Of a stretch of 64,000 bases of DNA, positions 1 to 8,345 are shown piece after piece. Position 1 is the first letter of the stretch, and each line of letters starts with the position of its first letter. The position numbers and the translations under genes are program-made. The stretch is from positions 1,240,001-1,304,000 of the forward strand of contig NZ_CP136574.1 in NCBI RefSeq assembly GCF_035195345.1, in the 5' to 3' direction. Origin of the DNA: Flavobacterium sp. (GTDB lineage: Bacteria; Bacteroidota; Bacteroidia; Flavobacteriales; Flavobacteriaceae). Below the pieces are notes generated by a model. That model was not told the DNA's origin. It saw nothing but the letters and a program-made list of their open reading frames with translations, and did not search any database.

Positions 1-550
1 TTGATAATAAACTAGCCGCATCTATTTTAATTTTAGATTTAACACTGTTTTTTTTAATTAAAGGAATTTCTTTTTGATTGACTTGAACTTCAACTAACAA
101 CTTTTCAGATGACGGGTAATCGTTAATGGTTGATGGATTTAGTTGTATTAAATTCACTTCTTTTTCTAACTCATCTGCTTTCTTTAATTTATTGTTTTTT
201 GCTTCTGGATAATTTACTTCATTCTGAACTAAAACTAGTTGATTATTTTCAACTGAAATATCATTTATTTTATTCGTTTCAACTGAATCTTTTTCTTCGT
301 TAATTGTTGTTACAACCGGAATTGAATTATTAATTTCTGTAGTTTCGTTTGAACTGAAAATAAAAAATCCCATTCCGAAAAAAAATAGTGTAGAAGCTGC
401 CACAAAAAACCAACCGTAACCTTTCTTTGGCTTTTTTTCTTCTGAAATAGTTAACATAGCATCTAATCTATCCCAAGCTTGAGCAGAAGGCTGAATCTCT
501 CTAGCATTCAGCTTTTCTCTAAATTGATTATCTATTTTATTTGGTTCCAT
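1..550 (-). CDS. Anti-sigma-factor-like membrane protein, 3' end cut off by the window edge
   Basis: An open frame reads leftward from ATG at 548-550 to the window edge without a stop (183 complete codons). The N-terminal part contains PSAQAWDRLDAML, a cytosolic helix of the kind seen in flavobacterial anti-sigma proteins. One transmembrane segment follows at about residues 46-63 (GWFFVAASTLFFFGMGFFIF), then a polar Asn/Lys/Glu-rich stretch that would lie in the periplasm. The start overlaps the end of the ECF sigma gene by 14 bp, the usual arrangement for a sigma factor and its membrane-bound inhibitor. The role is inferred from topology and position, because no zinc-binding anti-sigma motif is visible. 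The C-terminal part lies outside the window. Confidence 0.75.
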   Translation of the reverse strand, partial: MEPNKIDNQFREKLNAREIQPSAQAWDRLDAMLTISEEKKPKKGYGWFFVAASTLFFFGMGFFIFSSNETTEINNSIPVVTTINEEKDSVETNKINDISVENNQLVLVQNEVNYPEAKNNKLKKADELEKEVNLIQLNPSTINDYPSSEKLLVEVQVNQKEIPLIKKNSVKSKIKIDAASLLS

Positions 551-1106
551 TGAGTTTCTTTTTTAAATCCGAAATTTGTTGTTGCAATAACTTTCGGGCG
601 TTTGATAATTGCGATTTTGATGTCCCTTCGTTTATTTTGAGCATTTCTGCTATTTCCTGATGTTTATATCCTTCAATTGCATATAAGTTGAACACCATTT
701 TATAGCCATCGGGCAAATTATCAATCATATTTTGAATATCGTCAACTGAAAAATCTTCCATTTCATAAACCGATTCATTCTCGCTAACTGTTACATCATC
801 AATATCTTGGTGATTGAAGTTATTCTTTTTAACCCGAAGAAAGTCAATACATTCATAAATCATAATTCGGCGAATCCAACCTTCAAAACTACCTTTGTGT
901 TCAAAACTTTTTAGATTGGTAAACACTTTCATAAATCCGGTAATCATGACATCTTCTGCGTGGTGAATATCTTTTATATATTGGCGACAAACACTTAACA
1001 TTTTAGAAGAAAACTTGGCATAAATCTGCTGTTGTGCTTGTCGATTATTTTCGACAGCCAACATAATAAGTTGCTTTTCTTCTTGATGCAATTGAATTAC
1101 TTTCAT
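537..1106 (-). CDS. ECF-type RNA polymerase sigma factor (sigma-70 family)
   Basis: 189 residues, normal for an extracytoplasmic-function sigma factor. Region 2 spans about residues 25-95 and includes DIHHAEDVMITGFMKVF and the DNA-melting part GSFEGWIRRIMIYECIDFLR. Region 4 spans about 130-182, with the helix-turn-helix GYKHQEIAEMLKINEGTSKS. It should direct core RNA polymerase to a specific promoter set. The next gene overlaps it by 14 bp and encodes a single-pass membrane protein, presumably its anti-sigma partner. The target regulon cannot be told from the sequence. The start ATG at 1104-1106 is the first Met in the frame and gives a complete region 2. Confidence 0.93.
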   Translation of the reverse strand: MKVIQLHQEEKQLIMLAVENNRQAQQQIYAKFSSKMLSVCRQYIKDIHHAEDVMITGFMKVFTNLKSFEHKGSFEGWIRRIMIYECIDFLRVKKNNFNHQDIDDVTVSENESVYEMEDFSVDDIQNMIDNLPDGYKMVFNLYAIEGYKHQEIAEMLKINEGTSKSQLSNARKLLQQQISDLKKKLNGTK

Positions 1107-1201
1107 TTTTAAATTTAGAATTCAGAAATTAGAATTCAGAATCTTACTTCTAATTATATAGACGAGAATGTTTTTAAAATGGTTGCATGATTTTAAAAAA
1201 A

Positions 1202-1276
1202 TGTGTCAATTTTCAATGTGTCAATGTGTGAATATCAATAAAAAGGCACATTGACTTATTGACTCATTGACTTATT
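1202..1276. repeat. Degenerate short tandem repeats between genes
   Basis: Variants of TGTGTCAAT and TTGACTTAT recur about three times each in this stretch, and the right end runs into the stop codon of the polyprenyl synthase gene. A different set of echoes (TTAGAATTCAGAAA-like) lies at 1108-1140. The stretch has no coding potential. It belongs to a style of short degenerate repeat also seen near 4345-4375, 30957-30985 and 48543-48652. Confidence 0.5.
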
Positions 1277-2255
1277 TTTTACGTTCAATAACGTAATTTA
1301 CCATTAAAATAAGGGAATCTTTATAGTGTGAAGATGGAAAATCTTGTAGTAATGAAAGTGCTTCTTGTTGAAATTGTACCATTTTTCCTTCAGCGTAAGT
1401 TAAACCGTTTTTGTCTTTAACAAATTGGATAACTTCTTTGACGCGCTTTTTGTCTTTATTGTGATTTTTAACCGAATTAATTGCCCAACTTTTTTCTTTT
1501 GGCGAACAATTGTTTAAGGCGTAAATCAATGGTAGAGTCATTTTTTGTTCTTTGATGTCAATTCCGGTTGGCTTACCAATGGCATCGTCGGTATAATCAA
1601 ACAAATCGTCTTTGATTTGAAATGCCATTCCGATTAATTCTCCAAATTTTCGCATTTTTTCTACCAAAACAAAATCATCTGGTGCAACTGAACAAGCACC
1701 AAGTGAACAACAAGCTGCAATTAAAGTAGCGGTTTTTTGTCGGATAATTTCGTAATAAATAGCTTCGGTGATGTCTAGTCTGCGTGCTTTTTCAATTTGA
1801 AGCAATTCACCTTCACTCATTTCACGCACTGCGACTGAAATGATTTTTAGTAAATCGAAATCATTATTATCAATGGAAAGTAACAAACCTTTTGACAATA
1901 AAAAGTCGCCCACTAAAACCGCAATTTTATTTTTCCAAAGTGCGTTTAAAGAGAAAAATCCGCGACGTTTGTTACTATCGTCAACTACATCATCATGTAC
2001 TAAAGTTGCGGTATGAATTAATTCAATAACCGAAGCACCACGATATGTTCGTTCATTAATCGTTCCGCCTGAAACCATTTTAGCGGTTAAGAAAACAAAC
2101 ATAGGTCGCATTTGTTTTCCTTTTCGGTTAACGATGTAATGGGTAATCCTGTTTAATAAAGCTACTTTAGAAGACATGGAATCGCGAAACTTCTCTTCAA
2201 AGAGTTCCATTTCATTTGCGATAGGTAGCTTTATTTGTTCGGTTATTTTCATCAT
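1272..2255 (-). CDS. Polyprenyl diphosphate synthase (trans-isoprenyl diphosphate synthase family)
   Basis: 327 residues. It condenses isopentenyl diphosphate units onto an allylic primer to make the long isoprenoid chain of quinones, probably the menaquinone side chain in this group. Both aspartate-rich Mg2+-binding motifs are present: DDVVD at residues 88-92 (first DDxxD) and DDLFD at 216-220 (second DDxxD). The chain-start region GKQMRPM and the KPTGIDIKEQKMTLPL segment are typical as well. The residues before the first DDxxD are small or medium-sized, which fits a long-chain product, but the exact chain length cannot be read off. Two consecutive Met codons open the frame. A -7 box sits only 2 bp upstream, so the mRNA may be leaderless. 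Confidence 0.93.
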   Translation of the reverse strand: MMKITEQIKLPIANEMELFEEKFRDSMSSKVALLNRITHYIVNRKGKQMRPMFVFLTAKMVSGGTINERTYRGASVIELIHTATLVHDDVVDDSNKRRGFFSLNALWKNKIAVLVGDFLLSKGLLLSIDNNDFDLLKIISVAVREMSEGELLQIEKARRLDITEAIYYEIIRQKTATLIAACCSLGACSVAPDDFVLVEKMRKFGELIGMAFQIKDDLFDYTDDAIGKPTGIDIKEQKMTLPLIYALNNCSPKEKSWAINSVKNHNKDKKRVKEVIQFVKDKNGLTYAEGKMVQFQQEALSLLQDFPSSHYKDSLILMVNYVIERKK

Positions 2256-2257
2256 TA

Positions 2258-2265
2258 CAAAGGTA
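2258..2265 (-). promoter_or_regulatory. -7 box TACCTTTG of the polyprenyl synthase gene
   Basis: A perfect TAnnTTTG match on the minus strand, 2 bp before the ATG. At the normal distance, transcription would start at or inside the first codons, implying a leaderless transcript. Confidence 0.5.
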
Positions 2266-2314
2266 ATACACTATCAAGTAAAAGAAAAATATTTTTACAA
2301 TTAAACCTTTTTTG

Positions 2315-2322
2315 TATATTTG
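2315..2322 (+). promoter_or_regulatory. -7 box TATATTTG of the 2356 lipoprotein gene
   Basis: A perfect TAnnTTTG match 33 bp before the ATG at 2356. An in-frame TTG lies inside this box, which argues against starting the protein upstream of 2356. The upstream -33 region is only T-rich, without a clear TTG. Confidence 0.55.
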
Positions 2323-2355
2323 AGTCTAAACTACGTAAACTCTAAAAAAATTAAG

Positions 2356-3237
2356 ATGAAATCAACATTTAAATTATTACTTGCTCTTTTTCTTCTGACA
2401 ACAATCAGCTGCGAAAATGACAACGAATTAACATCTAGTCAATTAACTTCAGAAGATGCTTTAGTGAATTCTAAAATTGATATAGCTAGTGACGATATTT
2501 CCAGTATTGCCGATCAATTATTTGACAATGTAAATAGCAACACTATTAATTATAGAAATTCTAATACTGAAAATTCGGTATTTTCAAATTGTGCAACAAT
2601 TACCAGAGTACCTGCTTTTGGAACTATTTTAACTCCTGGAACGCAGGTAACTAAAACAATTGATTTTGGCACAACGGGCTGTACTTTAAATAACGGCAAT
2701 ATTGTTAAAGGTAAAATTATAATAAGCTTTGTTTTTGAACCTAATGCTGCTTCACATACAATAACATATACTTTTGATGAGTTCTATCATAACAATATTA
2801 AATTTGTTGGTACAAAAAATTTTACACGTTCAATGACTGCTGCAAGCGCTACTTCGGTATCACACCCAATTGTAGTTATGCAACTAGATATGACAATTAC
2901 AATGCCAAATGGTGATGAATATACTCGCGTAGGTTCTAGAACTAGAGAATTAGTAGAAGGATTTAGTACGGATACGTTTTTAGATAATATTTACCGAATC
3001 ACTGGTAGTTGGACAACAACAAATGAAAATGGAAACCAGCACACTGCAACAATTACAGAACCGCTAATGGCAAAAATGAGTTGTATTACTGTAAATAAAC
3101 CAATTTTAGCTAGAGGAATTATTACATTCGTAAAAAACAACATTACCTCAACATTAGACTATGGTGAAGGAGAATGTGATAATATAGCTATTTATTCAAT
3201 AAACGGTAACTCTTATACTATAAATATTGGAAATTAA
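2356..3237 (+). CDS. Hypothetical lipoprotein
   Basis: 293 residues from the ATG at 2356. It opens with a lipoprotein signal, KLLLALFLLTTISC, in which Cys20 would be lipidated and become the mature N-terminus. The mature part is rich in Ser, Thr and Asn and appears to be mostly beta strand. Three Cys residues at about 80, 116 and 247 and one near the end could form disulfides in the periplasm or at the cell surface. I do not recognise a named family; it resembles the many secreted beta-rich lipoproteins of Flavobacteriaceae. It is transcribed alone, from a TAnnTTTG promoter to a strong terminator. Reading could extend to a TTG at 2320, but that codon is part of the promoter box. Confidence 0.8.
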   Translation: MKSTFKLLLALFLLTTISCENDNELTSSQLTSEDALVNSKIDIASDDISSIADQLFDNVNSNTINYRNSNTENSVFSNCATITRVPAFGTILTPGTQVTKTIDFGTTGCTLNNGNIVKGKIIISFVFEPNAASHTITYTFDEFYHNNIKFVGTKNFTRSMTAASATSVSHPIVVMQLDMTITMPNGDEYTRVGSRTRELVEGFSTDTFLDNIYRITGSWTTTNENGNQHTATITEPLMAKMSCITVNKPILARGIITFVKNNITSTLDYGEGECDNIAIYSINGNSYTINIGN

Positions 3238-3254
3238 AATTTCAAACATTTTTT

Positions 3255-3290
3255 AATAGGCTATTCTTTTTTAGAATAGCCTATTTTTTT
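3255..3290 (+). terminator. Rho-independent terminator of the 2356 lipoprotein gene
   Basis: A perfect 13-bp stem (AATAGGCTATTCT at 3255-3267, complement at 3273-3285) with a loop of five T and a T-run to 3290. The T-run touches the stop codon of the convergent rlmN gene. Confidence 0.9.
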
Positions 3291-4329
3291 ATGATTTATT
3301 CGCCAATTGACCACAAGCCGCATCAATGTCTTTACCACGACTTCTTCGCACTTTTGCTACAATATTACTTTTTGCTAAAGCAGTAATGTATACATTTGTA
3401 GCTTCCTCAGAGGCTTGTTGAAACATTCCATCATCAATAGGATTGTATTCGATAAGATTAACTTTACAAGGAACATATTTACAGAATTTCACAAAAGCAT
3501 CAATCGATTTTTTATCATCGTTTATTCCTTTCCAAACTACGTATTCGTAAGTTACTTTGCTTTTTGTTTTTCTGTACCAATATTCCAAACTTTCACGCAA
3601 ATCAGTTAAAGGAAAATTCTTAGTAAATGGCATGATTTCATTTCGAATTTCCTCCACAGCAGAATGCAAGGAAACCGCCAATTTGAATTTCACTTCATCA
3701 TCCGCCATTTTTTTAATCATTTTCGGAATTCCAGAAGTGGAAACGGTGATACGTTTTGGCGACATTCCTAAACCTTCAGTAGACGTAATCATATCAATCG
3801 CTTTCATTACGTTAGGATAATTCATCAAAGGTTCTCCCATTCCCATAAAAACAATGTTTGATAAAGGTCGGTCATAATACAAACGACTTTCATTATCAAT
3901 TGCAGCAACTTGATCATAGATTTCTCCCGGTTCCAAGTTACGCATGCGTTTTAATCGAGCGGTTGCACAAAAGTTGCAATCTAAACTACAACCTACTTGC
4001 GAAGAAACACAAGCCGTAGTTCGGGTTTCAGTTGGAATTAAAACCGATTCTACAATTAAATCATCATGCAAACGAACAGCATTTTTAACGGTTCCGTCTT
4101 CGCTACGTTGTAATGTATCTACTTTAATATGATTGATTACAAAATTTGCTTCTAACATGGCACGTGTTTCTTTAGACACATTGGTCATGTCTTCAAAAGT
4201 ATGGGCGCGTTTTTGCCACAACCATTCATACACTTGATTGCCTCGAAACGCTTTGTCTCCGTTAGCAACAAAAAAATTTCGCAATTGTTCTTTTGTTAGT
4301 GCTCGTATGTCTTTTTTCTCGATTTGCAT
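3289..4329 (-). CDS. rlmN: Dual-specificity RNA methyltransferase RlmN (23S rRNA A2503 / tRNA A37, C2-methylation)
   Basis: 346 residues. This radical-SAM enzyme methylates C2 of A2503 in 23S rRNA and of A37 in some tRNAs. The cluster-binding CxxxCxxC motif is CSLDCNFC (Cys114, Cys118, Cys121). The methyl-carrying Cys near the C-terminus is in AACGQLANK (Cys339), and GEPLMNYP matches the SAM-binding GGE-like motif of the family. Length and end points fit RlmN; Cfr-type resistance enzymes differ in the N-terminal accessory domain. It is a single gene with a perfect -7 box immediately upstream, convergent with the lipoprotein gene and divergent from the O-methyltransferase. Confidence 0.96.
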   Translation of the reverse strand: MQIEKKDIRALTKEQLRNFFVANGDKAFRGNQVYEWLWQKRAHTFEDMTNVSKETRAMLEANFVINHIKVDTLQRSEDGTVKNAVRLHDDLIVESVLIPTETRTTACVSSQVGCSLDCNFCATARLKRMRNLEPGEIYDQVAAIDNESRLYYDRPLSNIVFMGMGEPLMNYPNVMKAIDMITSTEGLGMSPKRITVSTSGIPKMIKKMADDEVKFKLAVSLHSAVEEIRNEIMPFTKNFPLTDLRESLEYWYRKTKSKVTYEYVVWKGINDDKKSIDAFVKFCKYVPCKVNLIEYNPIDDGMFQQASEEATNVYITALAKSNIVAKVRRSRGKDIDAACGQLANKS

Positions 4330-4333
4330 GGTG

Positions 4334-4341
4334 CAAAAGTA
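4334..4341 (-). promoter_or_regulatory. -7 box TACTTTTG of rlmN
   Basis: A perfect TAnnTTTG match on the minus strand that ends 4 bp before the rlmN ATG, so the transcript is predicted to be leaderless or nearly so. Confidence 0.5.
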
Positions 4342-4380
4342 ATGAATTTAGAAATTAGAAATTAGAAACTTTGAAATTTG

Positions 4381-4388
4381 TACTTTTG
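4381..4388 (+). promoter_or_regulatory. -7 box TACTTTTG of the O-methyltransferase gene
   Basis: A perfect TAnnTTTG match 20 bp before the ATG at 4409. It is the divergent counterpart of the rlmN box, and the two promoters are about 40 bp apart. Confidence 0.55.
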
Positions 4389-4408
4389 TTTATTGAAATT
4401 TTCAAATT

Positions 4409-5050
4409 ATGCACTTTATATCAGAAGATTTAGAAGATTACGTAGCGAATCATTCACAAGTAGAGCCTGAATTATTAGCAAAATTAAACAAAGAAACTTA
4501 CCAAAAAATTATGCAACCCCGCATGTTGAGTGGTCATTTTCAAGGTAGAGTTTTGAGTATGCTTTCAAAAATAATTCGTCCAAAACACATTTTGGAAATT
4601 GGAACATACACAGGTTATGCTGCATTGTGCTTAGCAGAAGGATTAGCTGAAAACGGAACTTTAGATACGATTGATATTGAAGAAGAATTGGTTGATTTTC
4701 AACGAAAATATTTTGATGCTTCGCCATGGAAAGACCAAATTTTTCAACACTTAGGAGATGCTGTTGATATTATCCCAACACTAAATAAAAAATTTGATTT
4801 GGTTTTTATTGATGCCGATAAAGAAAACTATGTGAATTACTTTCACTTAATCGTTCCGATGATGAATAAAGGCGGTATCATTTTATCCGATAATGTATTG
4901 TGGAGCGGAAAAGTGTTGGAAGAAGTAAAACCTAACGACAAAAGCACACCCGTTTTATTAGAATACAATCAACTATTAAACACTGATCCAAGAGTAGAAA
5001 CAGTTTTATTACCGATTCGTGATGGTTTAACAGTTAGTAGAGTTTTGTAA
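4409..5050 (+). CDS. SAM-dependent O-methyltransferase, family 3 (CCoAOMT-like)
   Basis: 213 residues, the usual size for bacterial members of the caffeoyl-CoA/catechol O-methyltransferase-like family. The SAM-binding motif is HILEIGTYTGYAALCLAEGL. The acidic ribose-binding strand is LDTIDIEEE, and the metal and substrate region has VFIDADKENY and GGIILSDNVLWSG, where the Asp and Asn residues hold a divalent cation. The natural substrate is unknown for most bacterial members. The last 24 bp overlap the end of the convergent PAP2 gene, so the two 3' ends share DNA without a separating terminator. Confidence 0.9.
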   Translation: MHFISEDLEDYVANHSQVEPELLAKLNKETYQKIMQPRMLSGHFQGRVLSMLSKIIRPKHILEIGTYTGYAALCLAEGLAENGTLDTIDIEEELVDFQRKYFDASPWKDQIFQHLGDAVDIIPTLNKKFDLVFIDADKENYVNYFHLIVPMMNKGGIILSDNVLWSGKVLEEVKPNDKSTPVLLEYNQLLNTDPRVETVLLPIRDGLTVSRVL

Positions 5051-5605
5051 TGAAATTGTGTTTTTTCCAAAAAACAAGTACAATTTATAAAACACAAATC
5101 CAAAAGTAGCTCCAAAAGCATAACCAGTTAAAATATCGGCAGGATAGTGTAATCCCAAGTAAATTCTACTGTAAGCGAAAATTAATGGGAATAAAAACAA
5201 CAGATAAGTGTGTTTGTAATAGTTACGAAGTATTAATACAATAAACGTTGTAGAAGCAAACGAATTGGATGCATGTCCAGAGAAAAAACTAAATGATTTT
5301 CTAGTAATTACTTTTCTCATAATTCCATCAAATTCTGGATTATTACAAGGTCTTAATCTTTCAAAAGAGTATTTGAAAAGATTGGTCATTTGGTCAGTAA
5401 AGGTTATCAATGCCGCTAAAAAAAGAATAATAATTCCTAAACCTTTCCAACCTACTTTTTTTTGAAGGAGATAAAAAACTGTAATAAAAAGAGGTGACCA
5501 ATAAATTTGTTTGGTAATAATTTTCCAAAAACCATCAAAAGGTTCCGAACCTAATCCGTTTAAAAAAAGAAATAACTCTTTATCTAGGTTTATTAACTGC
5601 TCCAA
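5027..5605 (-). CDS. PAP2-superfamily membrane phosphatase
   Basis: 192 residues with several membrane spans. The three phosphatase motifs are visible: KYSFERLRP (KxxxxxxRP-like), FFSGHASNS (SGH) and SRIYLGLHYPADILTG (SRxxxxxHxxxD). Such enzymes remove phosphate from lipid phosphates such as undecaprenyl diphosphate or phosphatidate; which one applies here is not known. No ATG precedes the conserved N-terminus LDKELFLFLNGLGSEPFDGF, so translation probably starts at the TTG at 5603-5605. That TTG follows the tatA stop codon by a single base, and re-initiation by ribosomes finishing tatA is a plausible explanation. The 3' end overlaps the O-methyltransferase gene by 24 bp. Confidence 0.9.
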   Translation of the reverse strand: MEQLINLDKELFLFLNGLGSEPFDGFWKIITKQIYWSPLFITVFYLLQKKVGWKGLGIIILFLAALITFTDQMTNLFKYSFERLRPCNNPEFDGIMRKVITRKSFSFFSGHASNSFASTTFIVLILRNYYKHTYLLFLFPLIFAYSRIYLGLHYPADILTGYAFGATFGFVFYKLYLFFGKNTISLQNSTNC

Positions 5606-5606
5606 A

Positions 5607-5954
5607 TTACAATTGTCTTTTTACAGGTCCAGTAATACTTTCAATATCTTCTTTTACTTTTTCGATTGGATTTTGAATATTTAAATCGATATTTTCAATC
5701 GGATTTACCATCTTAGTTATTCCTTCTTTTGCTTTAGTTATTTCATCTGAAATACCACCTGTTAGCGAATTCATATCCAATCCGGTATCTTGAGCTCCTT
5801 TTTGAATTTCGCTTTTAATCTCGTTAGTTGCGTTTTTTAACTGCGCCATACCTTTTCCTAAAGCACGTGCTATATCTGGAATCTTATCCGACCCAAACAA
5901 CATCAAAACAACTAAAATGATGAAAAACAATTCACCTCCACCTATTCCAAACAT
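5607..5954 (-). CDS. tatA: Twin-arginine translocase subunit TatA/TatE
   Basis: 115 residues. The protein has the signature TatA layout: a short N-terminal membrane helix (residues about 6-21, ELFFIILVVLMLFG), the hinge GSDKIPDIARALGKG, an amphipathic helix to about residue 50, and a polar tail. The Glu8 and Phe-Gly hinge features of TatA are present (GGGELF, LFGSDK). It would oligomerise to form the pore for folded Tat substrates. tatB and tatC are not in this window. It appears to be co-transcribed with the PAP2 gene, whose start is 1 bp downstream. Confidence 0.93.
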   Translation of the reverse strand: MFGIGGGELFFIILVVLMLFGSDKIPDIARALGKGMAQLKNATNEIKSEIQKGAQDTGLDMNSLTGGISDEITKAKEGITKMVNPIENIDLNIQNPIEKVKEDIESITGPVKRQL

Positions 5955-5979
5955 AGTGTATTTTTGAAAATTAACTTCG

Positions 5980-5987
5980 CAAAGTTA
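5980..5987 (-). promoter_or_regulatory. -7 box TAACTTTG of tatA
   Basis: A perfect TAnnTTTG match on the minus strand, 25 bp before the tatA ATG. It lies just past the terminator of the M1 peptidase operon, so tatA-PAP2 forms its own transcription unit. Confidence 0.55.
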
Positions 5988-6020
5988 CAAAGTTTTGCTC
6001 CTAATTATCTTAAAGTATTC

Positions 6021-6048
6021 AAAAAAAAGACTATCCGAAGATAGTCTT
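6021..6048 (-). terminator. Terminator of the M1 peptidase operon
   Basis: The stem AAGACTATC at 6027-6035 pairs with GATAGTCTT at 6040-6048 around a CGAA loop. The A-run at 6021-6028 becomes the T-run when read on the minus strand. Confidence 0.88.
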
Positions 6049-6053
6049 AATTA

Positions 6054-8330
6054 TTATTTTTTTTCTAATGTATCAAATTTTGATTCCGTTTCTCCTTTAG
6101 GCCAATAGTTGTTTTCAACATCAACATCGGCAGTTTCTAATTTTGGATCCACTTGAATTTTTACCACTTTTTTCTCTGTTGCAAAAACGCGTTTAGCTGT
6201 ATCATTATTTCTTCTCCAAATTTGAGCAGGGAATTTCTGCGTTTCACTAGTACCGTCTTCAAATTGAAGTTCTACGATGATTGGCATGATTAATCCTCCT
6301 GGTTTTTCAAACTCTACTTCATAGAAAAATTTAGGCGATTTTAAAGCATTTTTTTCTTCAGCAGTATAATTTTTATCTAGATATTCTGAAAGTGCTTGAA
6401 TATTTTTCGCATCCAATCCTTTCTTTAATTCTTGTTTAAAATCAGGAGTGTCTTCTGTTACTAAATATAACATTGGCTCGCCATCGCTTATTTTTCTACC
6501 TCTTCTATTAAACATAGCTTGTGCTTCTTTTGAAGCTTCTGTAGATACATAAAACTGTTTCACCGATTTTACTCCTATATCAGTGTAATCTGTTGAGTAA
6601 AACCAACCTCTCCAAAACCAATCCAAATCAACTGCCGAAGCATCTTCCATAGTTCTAAAGAAATCTTCTGGAGTTGGGTGCTTAAATTTCCAACGATTTG
6701 CATACGTTTTAAAAGCATGATCAAACAATTCTCTACCCATAATAGTTTCTCTTAAAATATTTAAACCAGTAGCTGGTTTACCATATGCATTAGCTCCGAA
6801 ATTATAGATATTCTCAGAGTTTGACATAATTGGTTCTAAATATTTTTGATTTCCTTTCATGTAAGGCACAATGTTTTTAGCTGGTCCACGTGTTGAAGGG
6901 AAATTTGGATCAAAAGTAGATTCAGCAAGAAACTCTAAAAAAGTATTTAAACCTTCATCCATCCATGACCATTGTCTTTCATCTGAATTGACAATCATTG
7001 GAAAGAAATTGTGTCCAACTTCGTGAATAATTACGCCTAACATTCCGTATTTGATTCTATCGCTTACAAACCCTTTTTCATCTGGACGCCCGTAGTTCCA
7101 ACAAATCATTGGATACTCCATTCCTTGATCTTCTGCAGAAACAGATACTGCTTTTGGGTAAGGATAATCAAATGTAAAATGAGAATACGTTTTTAAAGTA
7201 TGCGCCACCGCTTTTGTAGATAAATCTCCCCAAAGTGGATTTGCTTCTTTTGGATAAATTGAAATAGCTAATGGTTTATTGGTTGGTAAATCAACCGCCA
7301 TGGCATCAATAATGAATTTTCTTGATGTTGAAAAACCAAAGTCACGCACATTTTGTGCTTTAAATTTCCATGTTTTCTTTTTGTCTGAAAAGCTACTTTC
7401 TTTTGCAACTGCTTCTTCTTGAGTAACGATTACTACTGGTTTATCAAACGTTTTTTCTGCTAATTCCCATCTTTTTACTTGTTCTGCTGTAAAAACTTCG
7501 CTTCTGTTTTGTAAAACTCCTGTTCCTTCCATAACGTGGTCTGCTGGAACTGTAATATTTACTTCGTAGTCTCCAAAAACCAAAGCAAATTCACCTCTAC
7601 CCCAGAATTGCATATTTTGCCATCCTTCTACATCATTATAAACTGCCATTCTTGGGAAAAATTGAGCCATAACATACAATCGGTTTCCATCAGGAAATTG
7701 TTCATAACCTGAACGACCGTTGTTAGCACCTTCCATATAATTTACAATATTATACCACCATTTGATAGAAAAAGAAACTTTTTCTCCGTTTTTTAATGGC
7801 TTTGATAAATCGATACGCATCATGGTTTGGTTGATGGTATATTTCATTGGATTTCCTTTAGCATCTTTAACATACTCAATGTTAAAACCTCCTTGAAAAG
7901 GACTTCCCATATATTTTTTAGCAAAGGCACTTGTTGAAATTGCCTTGTCCATATTTTGACTTTCTATTAAAGGTGTTTTAGAATCAGGTCTTTCGATATT
8001 TTGGTCTAATTGCACCCATAAATACTCTAACGATTCTTTAGCATTGTTATAATAGGTTATGGTTTCCGAACCATATAATTTTTTATTCTTATCATCTAAT
8101 TCCAGATTCATTTTATAATCAGCTTTTTGCTGATAATAAGCAGGACCAGGAGCTCCAGATGCAGTTCTGAACATATTTGGAGTAGCCATTTCATCATACA
8201 TTTGACGAAATTTATTCTCATTATAATGTCCGGGTTCACGCTTTTTATCTTCAGACTTAACTTCTTGAGCAAACACTCCAAATGCAAGCGATAAAGTTAA
8301 AAACGCACTAAGTACAATTGACTTTTTCAT
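6054..8330 (-). CDS. M1-family zinc metallopeptidase (gluzincin aminopeptidase-like), exported
   Basis: 758 residues. A cleavable signal peptide (residues 1-21, ending AFGVFA) sends it out of the cytoplasm. The catalytic zinc site is HEVGH at 436-440, with the third ligand Glu459 in WMDEGLN, the HExxH-18-E spacing of family M1. The upstream EDQGMEYPMI replaces the usual GAMEN exopeptidase motif, so true aminopeptidase activity is not assured. It is the last gene of a four-gene minus-strand operon, 15 bp after a DUF6702-like gene, and ends at a clear terminator. A role in degrading peptides in the periplasm or at the surface is inferred. Confidence 0.92.
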   Translation of the reverse strand: MKKSIVLSAFLTLSLAFGVFAQEVKSEDKKREPGHYNENKFRQMYDEMATPNMFRTASGAPGPAYYQQKADYKMNLELDDKNKKLYGSETITYYNNAKESLEYLWVQLDQNIERPDSKTPLIESQNMDKAISTSAFAKKYMGSPFQGGFNIEYVKDAKGNPMKYTINQTMMRIDLSKPLKNGEKVSFSIKWWYNIVNYMEGANNGRSGYEQFPDGNRLYVMAQFFPRMAVYNDVEGWQNMQFWGRGEFALVFGDYEVNITVPADHVMEGTGVLQNRSEVFTAEQVKRWELAEKTFDKPVVIVTQEEAVAKESSFSDKKKTWKFKAQNVRDFGFSTSRKFIIDAMAVDLPTNKPLAISIYPKEANPLWGDLSTKAVAHTLKTYSHFTFDYPYPKAVSVSAEDQGMEYPMICWNYGRPDEKGFVSDRIKYGMLGVIIHEVGHNFFPMIVNSDERQWSWMDEGLNTFLEFLAESTFDPNFPSTRGPAKNIVPYMKGNQKYLEPIMSNSENIYNFGANAYGKPATGLNILRETIMGRELFDHAFKTYANRWKFKHPTPEDFFRTMEDASAVDLDWFWRGWFYSTDYTDIGVKSVKQFYVSTEASKEAQAMFNRRGRKISDGEPMLYLVTEDTPDFKQELKKGLDAKNIQALSEYLDKNYTAEEKNALKSPKFFYEVEFEKPGGLIMPIIVELQFEDGTSETQKFPAQIWRRNNDTAKRVFATEKKVVKIQVDPKLETADVDVENNYWPKGETESKFDTLEKK

Positions 8331-8345
8331 AGTATATAGGATTCT

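Noticed and set aside
1202..1272. Terminator for the polyprenyl synthase gene from the TCAATGTG/CACATTGA inverted match
   Set aside because: The loop is long and no T-run follows on the minus strand; the match is explained by the local degenerate repeats.
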